Source: Phytopythium helicoides (Eukaryota; Oomycota; Peronosporomycetes; Pythiales; Pythiaceae). Taken from it: a stretch of 64,000 nt of DNA. The stretch is from NCBI GenBank assembly GCA_024867545.1, contig JANFNE010000078.1, positions 28,274-92,273 of the forward strand. Reading direction: 5' to 3'. A program made the translations under genes and the position numbers. Positions 28,060 to 38,710 of the stretch are shown here, piece after piece. The notes beneath the pieces were generated by a model that worked only from the letters and a program-made list of their open reading frames with translations, was not told the DNA's origin and made no database searches. Within the stretch, counting starts at the first letter, position 1. Every line of letters starts with the position of its first letter.

Positions 28060-28707
28060 ATGAGCCACCTGGCAACTCCAGCGACCAAGTCTGCTGAACC
28101 AGAAGCTGTCTACGCTATGGAAGTAGAGACCGGCAAGGCAGTGGCTAGCAACGTGACATTTGAAGAGCTCGGGATCTCAACCGGCAAGTGGGATGCCAAC
28201 CTCTGCGACTGCTTCTCGTCGCTCGTGCCCAACTGCCTCATGGTCACCTTTTGCCCATGCGTCTCGCTCGCGCAAATCTCGCACCGCCTGAACGTTGCTC
28301 CGTACCTGACGGTGATCATCGTCGCGGCCGTTGTGATCGCCCTCGAGTGGATCATGTTCTTTGTCGCCGTTGGGGATCAAGTCACACTAGGAGACGACGA
28401 CTACGGCTACGACTACTACTACTACGCACACCGCGTGCGGACGTCCCGTAGCGCTAACGTCGTTTACCGTATCGTGTCGATTGCCGTGCAGATCGTCGTG
28501 TTTGTGTTTGTGTGGCATCTGCGACGTCTCACACGCGAGCGCTTCCAGATCCCCGGTAGCGGCTGCGAAGACTGCCTCGTGTCTTTCTTCTGTTCATGCT
28601 GCTCGACCGCGCAAATTGCCACGCACATCAAGAGCTACAAGGTGGGGAGCTGCGACTTCGGAGCCCCCGATATGCTCCCAGCGTACCCGAGCGTCTCGGC
28701 CGCCTAG
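28060..28707 (+). CDS. PLAC8-like protein, copy 18 (Tyr/Asp-rich loop), end of array
   Basis: A complete 215-aa copy starting MSHLATPATKSAEP. Block 1 is NCLMVTFCPCVSLAQISHRL. The loop is short and Tyr/Asp-rich (GDDDYGYDYYYYAHR). Membrane segments are TVIIVAAVVIALEWIMFF and IVSIAVQIVVFVFVW. Block 2 is CEDCLVSFFCSCCSTAQIA with KSYKVGSC. The tail is DMLPAY. It resembles copies 6, 8 and 10 in its loop although it lies at the far end of the cluster. Confidence 0.88.
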   Translation: MSHLATPATKSAEPEAVYAMEVETGKAVASNVTFEELGISTGKWDANLCDCFSSLVPNCLMVTFCPCVSLAQISHRLNVAPYLTVIIVAAVVIALEWIMFFVAVGDQVTLGDDDYGYDYYYYAHRVRTSRSANVVYRIVSIAVQIVVFVFVWHLRRLTRERFQIPGSGCEDCLVSFFCSCCSTAQIATHIKSYKVGSCDFGAPDMLPAYPSVSAA

Positions 28708-28835
28708 AGAAACGACGGAAGGAAGAACTGGACAATCCAGTGTTGCATCGAGTGCGTCTCTCATGAATATGTTAGTGAGTCTATGAACACGAAACCATTG
28801 TTGCCATCTTTATGAACGGTGTGCCTTGCAAACTC

Positions 28836-31091
28836 TCAGTTTTCTTCAAGGTAAAAGTTCCAGATGCAGACACAAGCGTCAGCGCCAACCGACACAAGCT
28901 GTCGCTCGTCAGGGCTCCATGCCAATTTGTTGACAGCCGAGGAATGCCCCAAAGCTGCAGACTCTGCTACAACCGACAGTCCCGCCACTTCATATACTCG
29001 AACTTCGCTATCTTCGCTGCCAACCGCGAGGAAACGACCAGAAGGAGAAATGCTGAGGCAGGTGAGGCGGGAGCGATGAGGGCTGACTTGACTCATGACA
29101 GGATCCGGGACATCACAGTCCCAGACTAGTAGTCTCCCGTCCGCACCGGCAGTGACGATCTCCGTTTCGCTGTCGAGTCGCTGTGAAATCCCATGGAATG
29201 CTCCCTCACGCACTTGCTGTGCCACAACCCGGCGCTCGCTCTTCAGGTCGTAGATGAAAAGCGTCTTGTCCTGGCCGCACGAATGCACCCAGTGAGGTTT
29301 CCCTACATCTACTAGAACCTGTGACACTGCTCGTGAATGCTCGTGGAATTGCAGCACAAGCTCTCGTGTTGCCAACGACCAAACGCTGACACCGCCATCA
29401 CTCGCGCCGCTTACTGCAAATTTACCATCTCTGCTGCAAGCGACACTCGTGACTTCCCCACGATGAGCGTTCGCGATGTGCCACTTTTTAGTTAACGTGC
29501 TGGCGTCGAATGCTCGAATCCAGCCATCTGACCACCCGGTGAGCAAGATAGATGTGCTTCCATGCGCAGTACTGGGTCGACTATTTGGTGTTTGGACGAT
29601 GCTGAGTCCTCCGACGGCTTCTGTCGCCATTGCGCGCAGCGAGTAGCTCGACAGATCCCACAATCTCACGGATCCATCCATCGAAATGGTCACCACTGTC
29701 TCGCACGAGTCCCCGAATGAGCACCCTGTCACCGGACCCAAGTGGCTGCTCGCGATCTCTGTGGTTTCAAGCGTCGATGTGTTGACCAGGTACGTTTTAC
29801 CTGCCGTTGTACCTGCAAAGAGCTTTGAGCCGCCGGCGCCAACCGAGACACTCGTGATTCCTCCAACGAGCTGGACTTGACCGATGAGATTCATTTCGCT
29901 CCCTCGTCCGACCAGCTTCTTAAGCACGCCGTCCCCTGCTCCAACGTAGACGAAGCCGGTCGTGCGGCACGTCGCTAGACTGTGAACCCCATTCCTCGAT
30001 ACAGGAAGGGCATCGCGGTACACTTGTGCTTCTGTGCTGAACACGACCAGCTCGCCTGCCATCGTTCCAGCTAGCAGATCCATAGATGGATAGGTGATGG
30101 TCGCACACAAGTAGCTGCGTGCAAGCCCGACATTCGGCATGGCGATTGGCGCAAGTTCAAGCTTGTACTGCATCCCGGAGATATCGTACGCAAGCTCTCC
30201 GAGAAGAAGCTGACTGGAGTAGGCGAGAGTCAGCTCGTACTTTGGTCGACGCGACTTCTCCTCCATTCTTCCCCAGTTGACGATGGTCGCTGGTGCAGGA
30301 AAGGACTTGGTCAGCACTAATTCAGACGTCTAACGCAGAGTAGCAACAACAGCAGTACTGTTAGACTGTGGATTCCTCCTTTGCGTCCGTGCAGTGAGCT
30401 TGAACCTACCCTCATATCCCAGAGCATGATGCGGCAATCCTCAGACGACGCCACCAGAAAGTGGTCATCTGGAGAGAACGCCATTTGCAAAACAGGGCGT
30501 TGGAAACCCTCGAGGGAAAACAGTTGGCGACGAGCTGCAAGATCCCACACGACAATCACAGCCGCCCCCGCCCGTCGACGAGAAGGGAGCTGTGCCGACG
30601 CAACCATCGACCCGGAGTTTGCCATACTCAAAAGATTGATCTCTTCGTCGTGTCCTCGAAGCAGCTCCTGACCGTGGCTCTCGTGGATGTTGCCGAGCAC
30701 AACCGCCGCCCCCATACTGATGACAGTATTGTTAGCGTCACGAATGCTCAAGACAACAAATCATGAGGAAGTCGAACCATGTGACGTAGGCATCCGGGTC
30801 GGTCGGATGGGCGTGCACCGTGGCCTTGCTCTTGCCCGTGAAGCCGGTCATGTGCTCGAGCTCGAGGGTCGCCAGCACCACTGGCTCCTGCTCGCCCTGG
30901 TTGCCTCCCATTTGCTGCTGCAATCCGCCGAAGCGAGCGGACTGTCCCCAACCTGTCGACGAAGGAAAGTTGCCATTGTAGTAGTAGCCAGTCGCCATGG
31001 AGTCCTTGCCGCCATCTCGCAATCCGCCGCCGCTCGAGGAGCTCGGAGCGAACAGCTCCGGGTCGATGCCTCCTCTGGTCTGTCGTTGCAT
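28836..31091 (-). CDS. CFAP52: CFAP52/WDR16 WD40 ciliary protein (3 exons)
   Basis: CFAP52 is a WD40-repeat protein of ciliary and flagellar axonemes (a doublet-microtubule inner protein), in keeping with an organism making flagellate zoospores. Exons 31091-30778, 30716-30410 and 30329-28836 splice in phase (61-bp and 80-bp introns), giving 704 aa. The diagnostic N-terminal segment LELEHMTGFTGKS aligns with the family's GFNG region. Later repeats match CFAP52 specifically: SDGWIRAFDASTL followed by AHRGEVTSVACSRDGKFAVS, and the C-terminal GHSSAVNKLAWSPDERQLVS. About 60 extra Gly/Ser residues precede the conserved start. The 5' intron donor (GTTCGA) is unusual, so that boundary is the least certain. 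Confidence 0.9.
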
Positions 31092-31730
31092 TTGCGGTCG
31101 AGGCTGGGCTGTGGAGAGAGGCTGCTGACCAAGTTGAAGTCGAGCGAGTCCAGCGTGGCACCCGCAATGGGTTCACTTGGCCGCGAAACGGATCACGACT
31201 TTTCGTCTCCGCGACGGGATCTTTGCGGCGAGTTGAAACTTGTGTAAAGAATACCCTTTTATATAAACTGAATACGTCACACATTTTGGAGTAAAAGAAG
31301 CGTTCAACCCATGTCCTTCTATACATCATATCCTAGTATACCACATCGCCCAGCTGTCGATCGAGCGCGATCCGGCGTTGCGATTGGTTGGGCATTTCCG
31401 ACACATCACAATGGAAATCATGTTTATTCCCCTCTCGAATCACATACTCCCTCCCACTCCCTCTCCACCTTTTTCCCAAAGTGCAACCAAGTACACATTC
31501 CCAAGTGCAACCTTTCCCTGCATAATTCTATACATTTCTCTTCTCTCATCTCCCGCACAATTTAGGTAAGCGTCCGTTTCCTCTCCAAAAAACTCAGCCT
31601 CGGCCTGTCGCCCCTTCGCAAACCCCAGCCGGCCCGAACGGTCCGTAAAGGGGAAAGCAAGCCACGCCGGGGCAAGGCAAGGCGAGGCAAGGCGAGGCAA
31701 GGCAAGGCCCACAGTCGCGCGCGCGTCCCC
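31092..31730. promoter_or_regulatory. Divergent region between CFAP52 and RING-CH/FHA gene, with GGCRA repeats
   Basis: This 639-bp divergent gap holds both promoters. A pentanucleotide tract of seven GGCAA/GGCGA units lies at 31671-31705, just upstream of the plus-strand start. A pyrimidine-rich stretch (31437-31560) contains repeated CTCCC and TTTCCC motifs that could act as the core promoter. Confidence 0.45.
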
Positions 31731-34225
31731 ATGCTGCGCGCCAAGCACATGGGCTTCAAGAGCGTGCGCCGCGTGGAGGTCAAGGCCGAGACCACGACGC
31801 CCGGCGAGGCGCGCGGCGGCGCCGTGGACGCGGCGAGCGCGCGCGCGGGCGCCTCTCGCGGGCGGCGCACGCTGCCGCGGCTCGAGTTCACGGTGGACGA
31901 GGACGGCGCCGTGCTGCACGGGCCGCAGCGCGGCGCGTACCCGTTCCTGGGCGCGGCGGGCGACGCGGAGCGGGAGCTGGCGGCCAGCTTCCGCGCGCTG
32001 CACATGCGCGAGCTGGCGGACGAGAACGAGCGCGACAACGGCGGCTCGACGGCGGCGGTGGACGGCGACCAGGAGGAGGGCGAGGACAACCAGGTGGAGG
32101 AGGACGACGACGAGGAAAGGGACGAGACGGAGCGAAAGCCCGCGCCCATGAAGGAGTGCATCCTCAACGACACGCGCGCCACCACGCTGGCGATCAAGTA
32201 CGACCGCGGCGTCGGCAAGTTTGTCTGCGGGTCCAGCATCGAGCGATTCTCGGGACACACGGGCGTCTGCCGCGTGCTCGGGAGCAAGAAGTACCCCATC
32301 ATCCCGCACAGCCTCCGCATCGGAGACCTGCTGCGCATCGGGTCCGTCGGACTCGTCGTCTGCGAGATCAACCGCACGGCCAGCGAAGAGACGCTCGAGG
32401 CGCTCAGCGAGGAGGAGTACGAGTTCCTCAAGGAGAACTACCTCAGCCTCCCGCTCCAGCAGACATTCCACCCCACCGACTCGCGAGGCGCCCAGATGGA
32501 CGACGAGGACGACCGTGCAGACGACAAGGACGACTGCGCGCGCACGCGACGTGTGGGCGGAGAGACCTCGGACGAGGGCGAGTCCGAAGAGGACGCTCGC
32601 GCCGGCAGGGACTCGGCGGGCGCCGATGGCCAGGGTGGCGGCACCAAGGACGGCAGCCGCACCATGGGCGTCGCTGGCGTGGTCGGCAAGCGCTTCTGCT
32701 ACATCTGCTACGACGGAGACGAAGAGCCAGAGGAGAACCCGCTCGTTGCGCCATGCGACTGCAAGGGCGACACCAAGTACGTGCATCTCGAGTGCCTGCA
32801 GCGCTGGAACAACAACCTCGATGCCGAGGGCAACAATCCCAACCAGAAAGTGTGCGCTGTCACCAACACGGACGGACTTGACGTCTGCAGTATCTGCAAG
32901 GCCACATACCTCACGAGCGTCCGGCTCGACGACGGACGCGTTGTCTCGCTGCTCGCCAAGAAGCTGCCGCCCCCGTATGTGACTTTCGCCGTCGTCACGC
33001 AGCACGAGACCCGCAACCGGTCCACCGCCCTCACCAACACACGTTTCCAGCTCAGCTTTGCCAAGTGCGTCCTTCAAAGCGTTGTTTTTCCTGGACGTAT
33101 GACTGATACGTTCTCTTGTGTTGAACAGCCTGCCGCGCGGCCAGCAGTACCTGACCATCGGTCGCTCGACGACGAACAACATGACTCTACGGTACCGAAC
33201 CGTCTCACAGCTTCATGCCAAGATCAAATTCCAAGATGTACGTCGTCCGTTGCGAATTGGAATGAGGTACTCGTTGCTCGTGTCACGAAAACTAATACGC
33301 TACTCTCTATGAGCAGGGCCATTTTTTCCTGTTCGACGCCTCAAGTTCCAACGGCACCATGCTGTTTCTGAGCAAGCCACTCGAGTTGGACTGGAACAAA
33401 ACCATGCACGTCAAGATTGGTCGCACCATTCTGACGCTCAAGTCAAAGAAAAAGTGGAAGTGGACAGGTGCGTCAGAAGATGATGCGGACAGTGATGGAG
33501 AAGGCGTGAGCTCTCCTCGGGCCAGTGGGGTCGGTACTCCACGAGAGGGCGGAGAATCCACGCCTCGAGCCAGCTCCTTTAGGGCTCCCACCCCTCGCCA
33601 CCCTGGACAAAACCGATTTGAGCCTGATGGGATTCTGAGCGATCCCAGCGCCGAGTTGCTGTCACCTTTCCGAGGTATTCCGACCACATTGCCGGTGGAA
33701 CCACTGGCGTCAGATATTCAAGACGGTAGCGAGGATTCTCCAACCACTGAGGCTCCTGCCACGCTTGTGCACTCGCCTCAGGTACGCACAGCCCCCTTGG
33801 TCGATGATCCCGAGTTGCCAGAATCGTTCAACCTCAGCGAAATTGACGACGACGTCCAGAACGCGTCCACTTCCGACTCTCATCCCGCTGAGGATAACCA
33901 GCAGCAGCAATCTACTTCGTTCCGCGCATTCATGCCTGGAAATCCCCGAGCCAGCCCTCCAGAAGCACCTGGCCTTAACGGCGGTGGAACTCCTTTGGGC
34001 CTTCTGCAGGGACGTGTAGCCGACCTGCCGCGTATGCGCAACGAACTCCGTCAGCGCCGCGAGCACATGCTGTTCGACCTCGTGGACTCGCTAGCGCTCA
34101 TCGACTCGCTGGAGCGAATGCCGATGAGACGACCGACTGCGAGTACGCGCGCGGTCGCTCCCCCAAGACGCCTGCCGCATGCTCGCCGTCCCTCGAGCGC
34201 GAGCCGCCCCGAGCAGCAGCAATAA
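31731..34225 (+). CDS. RING-CH (MARCH-type) zinc finger plus FHA domain protein
   Basis: Exons 31731-33064, 33129-33237 and 33317-34225 give 783 aa. Residues about 322-390 form a RING-CH finger: CYICYDGDEEP, APCDCKGDTKYVHLECLQRW, then a spaced CSIC. This is the E3 ubiquitin-ligase type that recruits E2. After the first intron comes an FHA domain split by the second: LTIGRSTTNNMTL, VSQLHAKIKF, FLFDASSSNGTML, with the phosphothreonine-binding GR, S-x-x-H and N-G residues present. Upstream (about residues 150-220) is a conserved-looking module with IGDLLRIGSVGLVVCEI. The C-terminus is Ser/Pro-rich and disordered. The product is likely a phosphopeptide-directed ubiquitin ligase. No membrane segments are visible, unlike animal MARCH proteins. 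Confidence 0.87.
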
Positions 34226-34384
34226 GTTAACAGTTCGTGTGTTTTGCTTTTCCGCATTGCCTAGTTTCCTGCACATCGAGTCCGACTAGATTGATTGGTA
34301 GTTTGCTTGCTTACTCGCTTTGGTATTTGCCAAAATGAAGGAGTCTGTTTGCTTCCAAAGGGAATGGTAGATGTTGCGAAGCAC

Positions 34385-35266
34385 CTACATGATGGGCTGG
34401 TTGGACGTCCAGAGCTTGGTGGGGCGCGATAGCTCGTCGCCCACGAGCTGCTTCCAGCTCTCGTGGGTCTGCTGGATGACTTCGACCGCAAAGTCGCGCG
34501 GCATGGCGCGACCGCCGAACGCGAACTCGCTGGGCGGCTTGCCGTCCGGGATCTTGTAGTCTCGGAACCAGCGGTGGATCTGCGCGACGGCGTCGTGCAG
34601 CTCCGTCTTGGCGAGGTCCTCAATGTCGTTGACGTGCTCGGCGAGCGGGTCCTTCATGTTGATGGCAATGACCTTCCAGTCCGTCTCTCCGCTGTCGATC
34701 ATGCCGAGCACGCCGAGCACCTTGACGGGGTAGACTTCGCCCACGGACGCCACATAGCGTCCGATCTCGCACACGTCGATGGGGTCGTTGTCTCCGCCGT
34801 GCTTGGTGTTGTCGTCGACGTGTTCCGGGTCCTCCCACGTCTGCGGCAGGCACCCGTAGTTGACGAGCGAGGCGCTGTGGTAGAGCCGCGGGAGGCCCTT
34901 CTTGACGTCCTGCTTGATGGGGTTGAACTCCTCCTCGCCCGCGATCTCCATCTTCTCGCGCGTGCCCCGCGGGATCTCGTTCACGAACTGGAAGATGCTG
35001 GAGCCCGGCTGGTGCGGGTGCGCCAGCGAGCCGTCGTGCGCGGGCGACAGCAGCGGGATGTGGTGCCACGGCGACTGCTTGCGGCCCAGATCGTCGTAGA
35101 AAAAGTAGCGGCACGCCGTGGTGCCCGGCTCGCCCACGCGCCGCACCGTGTGCTGCGCAAGCGGCTCGGTTTAGTGCAGCAGAGCGCAGAGGCGCGCATA
35201 TTCGCGCGGACGACGCACCAGGAGGCGACCGGAGGCGCGCGCGCGCGGCCGCAGGAGCTGGAGCAT
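34385..35266 (-). CDS. Soluble inorganic pyrophosphatase, mitochondrial type (2 exons)
   Basis: The protein hydrolyses pyrophosphate to two phosphates, driving biosynthesis. Exon 1 (35266-35219) encodes only MLQLLRPRARASGRLL, an Arg-rich amphipathic leader typical of mitochondrial import. Exon 2 (35152-34385) gives the family I catalytic domain, for 271 aa in total. Signatures are EIPRGTREKMEI, the metal-binding DDNTKHGGDNDPIDVCEIG, GMIDSGETDWKVI and VAQIHRWFRDYKIPDGKP. The intron donor is GTGCGT and the acceptor GCGCAG, both phase 0. It is divergent from the TPX2-like gene. Confidence 0.92.
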
Positions 35267-35530
35267 CTTTCTTGGCCGCACAATCGGGAGTGCGCTTGAC
35301 CAGCATGAAGTTTCGCGCTTTGACTTCCGGGACTGCAGAGTGGGAGAGGGACCTGGTAGTCAAAATGGAATCGATGAACCTCTTGAAATAGTTAGCGTAG
35401 TCATGTGCGATACGTATATATACAAACAAATGAGAGTAGATTATACTCTTGAAAAAACGTACCTTGAATAAAGCAATGGATATTAATTTAAACAATCGCC
35501 CGCTGCCGTTTGAACGCGGGAGGACGATAC

Positions 35531-35575
35531 TGAAGCCAAGAGAGTCGCTCCCGCAGGAAGACTCTCTTGGCTTCA
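35531..35575. other. 16-bp perfect inverted repeat (hairpin) in a divergent promoter
   Basis: TGAAGCCAAGAGAGTC (35531-35546) is exactly complementary to GACTCTCTTGGCTTCA (35560-35575), with a 13-nt spacer. It lies in the 387-bp region between the divergent pyrophosphatase and TPX2-like genes, about 80 bp before the TPX2-like ATG. It could be a cruciform or operator-like site, a 5'-UTR hairpin or a transposon footprint; nothing in the sequence decides between these. Confidence 0.6.
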
Positions 35576-35653
35576 CTATATCCGCTTCTCCCGCCGGCGC
35601 GACGCACACGAAGTACCTACACAAGAGGGGCAGTCAAGAAAGTGCGGATCCTC

Positions 35654-38523
35654 ATGGCGACGCCGCTGTCGCTGCTGGTGGAGGCGAACCCCATGACGGG
35701 CCGGCTGCCGGCGCCGCCGCGGCCCGCGGGCGTGGCCATTGGCTACAGCGACAGCGAGAGCGACGCGCCCACCGAGTCGGAGGACGAGGCGGACGCGCCG
35801 CCGGCCCAAGAGGACGACGAGTTCGTCTTTGACGCGCCGGCCTACTACGACCTGGCCAACCCGGCGCTCGAGCGGCGCTACGTCAACAACGCGGACGGCT
35901 ACTTCTCGTCTCCGGCGCCGTCGGCGGCCACGACGGTGGCCTCGCCGCCCTCGGAGGCCCCGCCCGCGCCGGTGGAGGTCAAGAGCGACCACGACCAGCA
36001 GGTGGCAGAGGAGCCGCTGGCCAGGGCGCTCATGCGCAGCTACTCGGGGATGCCGAGCGGCGCGGACGAGGCTCGCAGTGCGCCTGCGAGTGCTGCTGCG
36101 AGCGCGTTCTCGCAGACCGTGCCCAGCTTTGGAGCCTTCTCGCAGGCGGTGCCGAGCCTCGGCAACCAGGCTGCCGCTTCGATCCATATCGCACCGCCCA
36201 CTTTTGGCAAGCCTCAGAGTGGAGATGCTGGCAACAACGCCTCGGCGGATGCTGAGATGGACGAGTCGGAGACCAAGCCTGCCGTTCTCTCTCCTGTCCC
36301 GTTCCACCCGGAAGATAACCAGGTCCAGCACGAGCAGGACGTCGATGAACACATGAGCGATGCTGGATCAGAGGGCACGGTGGAAATGAACACCAGCGTC
36401 ATCATGGCTGATGTGGAAGCTCCTTCCGCCCCGCTAACTGCTCAGGCAATTGCTTCCGCCGCCGAGTACGAAGAGGAAGACGCCGAATCGGTTGCGTCGA
36501 TTCTGTCACGGAGCCTACTGTCGGAGGGTGCGCCTGAGACTCTCGAAGAAGTTCTGGAGCACTACGCGTCTTCGTCTCAGTCCTCAGCGACTTCGTATCG
36601 AATGCGCGACATTGATGCTAGCCGAGGCTCAATCCATTCGTCGCAAGGCTCTATCTCACCTCGACACGCAAGCCATCACTTCCAGCAGCCTCGCTCTCAG
36701 CCAAACATGCATTACGGTGCAGCGAGCTATCACCAACCGCCTCGGTCGACTGGATCGTACAGTACCCACTCTAGTGTACCCTCATCTCTGTTGCAGCCAA
36801 CTCAATCATTTATTCGGCGAGTGCAAGCTGAGCAGCGACTGCGAGAAGAGACGTACATGGAAGACTTTCCAGTTCAAGACAAACCGCACCGGGTGACGAA
36901 GCCACACAGCCCGAAGCTTCGCACTAGCCGAAAAGCTGAAGCGAAGCCTCATGATCCCACCGACATTTCTAGAATGAGTAGTACGAGTCGTGAGCTGCTC
37001 AAAATCCAGGAAGAGCGTCTGCGCCTTCAAATGGAGCGAATGAAGATCCGTGAGTTCCACGAGCGGACGAAAGTTCATCGACCTCCGGTGAACATTTTCC
37101 AGCGGTCAACCAAACAGCTGACGATTCCGCAGTCGCCACATCTGTCCGTGGATGGCCGATCTCGGCGATCCCACCGTGATGCAAGCATCGACTCAAACGC
37201 AGAAAGCGCAGAAGGCGATGCTGAAAAGCCAGCCATGATCACCCCTGAGTCGCTACTTTCTCGCGAATACAAATATCCTGCCACTAAAACCCACTCGAAC
37301 CTTCACAATGGACCTCCTCATCCGACGGTACGTTTCGTAAGCGATGGTTTGTGTTTATTAGCCTAGTTTTCTCATGCGCTTCTGCAGATCCCACACACAC
37401 CACAACTCCAGACTGCTGCAAGATCGTCTCGACGAGGCATTGTGCCCGATCCACATCAAGCTGAACGTCCTCGCCGGCCACCAACTGCGACGACATCCAG
37501 GGGACTCACTCAGGTACGCGGAAAACCTCACTTCTGAAGATTCACAGTTGCTAAACTTCGGATGGCACGCATTCTTTGTAGCCCGCGACTCCCAGCCTAG
37601 AGACTCGTCGGCGAGCGCAGGCAGCAGCGTCCTACCGCCGACCGATTGATGTGCCAGACAAAGACGAAGAAGAGCTTTCGAAAAAATTCCGTGCCCGGCC
37701 ACTAAACAAGAAAATCCTGGAACCGAAGCTGCAGTCTCCATCAAAGTCGTTGGATCGCGCAGCCCCTCCCAAACCATCGACTCATACGGCCACCCGTATG
37801 AGTGCGGGCGACATGGAGCGCAGGCGGCAAGAGCGTGAGCAGCAGCGTGCAGCTAGCTCGGCTCGTGCGGCCTCAGCAGGCCCACGACGACCCGTGGTTC
37901 CAGAAACCCCACCACTTAAGAGTATTCAACTACACCGCCAGTACCAGGAGCAATTCCGGCGTCGGATTGAAGAGGAACAAAAGGAGCTTGAGCGAAAGCG
38001 GGACTTCAAGGCGAATCCGATGCGCGTCACTTCGACGCCTCCGCGATTCGAGGGGTCGAGTAAGCCCTTGACAGAGATCAAGCCGTTTGCAATGCCTGGA
38101 GAGCGACACCACGAACTGGCACGTGAGCGCTTCGAGGCAAAGAAGAGAGAAGAGGAAGAGCGACTGAAGGAGTCTGCAAAGTTCCGTGCCAATCCAATGC
38201 CAGTGTTCTCGACTGACTCTGGCAGTGATTCGGATCGCGCGTCAAAGCCCAGTGCAAAACCACTCACAACGTTCGCAGCTCCAGTGCTTGCGTCAGACCG
38301 CCGCGCTGCTGAACGTGCGGCGTTTGACGCAGCTGAACGTGAGCGCCGTGAGATGGAGGAGGCATACCGCAAGCGTGTGGAGGCGGAGGCTAAGCGTCTC
38401 GAAGAGGAGGAAATCCGGCGAATGCGCAAGGAAGCGATGGTGTTCCACGCCCGTCCGGCTCCAGAGCCCAAGTCGTATGCCTTGCGATCCAACAACCAGA
38501 TCGACAACGACGATAACCAGTGA
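35654..38523 (+). CDS. TPX2-like microtubule-associated protein (3 exons, 913 aa)
   Basis: Exons 35654-37327, 37388-37513 and 37582-38523 splice in phase 0. TPX2 family proteins bind microtubules, activate Aurora kinase and nucleate spindle microtubules. The C-terminal third carries several TPX2-type Phe/Ala/Pro motifs spaced along a charged coiled coil: KKFRARPLNKKIL, RDFKANPMRV, AKFRANPMPVFS and MVFHARPAPEP. The middle has TKPHSPKLRTSRKAEA and a helical ELLKIQEERLRLQMERMKIR segment. The N-terminal 500 residues are acidic, Ser/Ala/Pro-rich and disordered. Upstream in-frame codons are non-ATG, so ATG 35654 is used. The TPX2 assignment rests on the C-terminal motifs; a different member of the FxxxP microtubule-binding class is possible. 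Confidence 0.75.
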
Positions 38524-38710
38524 TCGAGGTACTTTCCCAAATTGATGATAGATCGCTCTTCCCACAAAGAGAGGAGCAGCATAATCGAGTGCAATACCGT
38601 CGTGGAAGTTGAATCCTTCGTCTTGTTGTCCATGGCTCGTCTTCTTATCCTTTAATCATAACACCCTCCGCCTACCGCTCACAAATCAATCCATACCATT
38701 GACGAAAACA

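Noticed and set aside
8544..28707. PLAC8 copies considered as RXLR or Crinkler effectors
   Set aside because: No signal peptide and no RxLR or LxLFLAK motif near the N-termini; membrane segments are internal.
31440..33182. 580-codon minus-strand open frame over the RING-CH/FHA gene
   Set aside because: It mirrors a GC-rich coding exon, is Leu/Val/Ala/Arg-biased without domains, and the sense strand has clear RING-CH and FHA domains.
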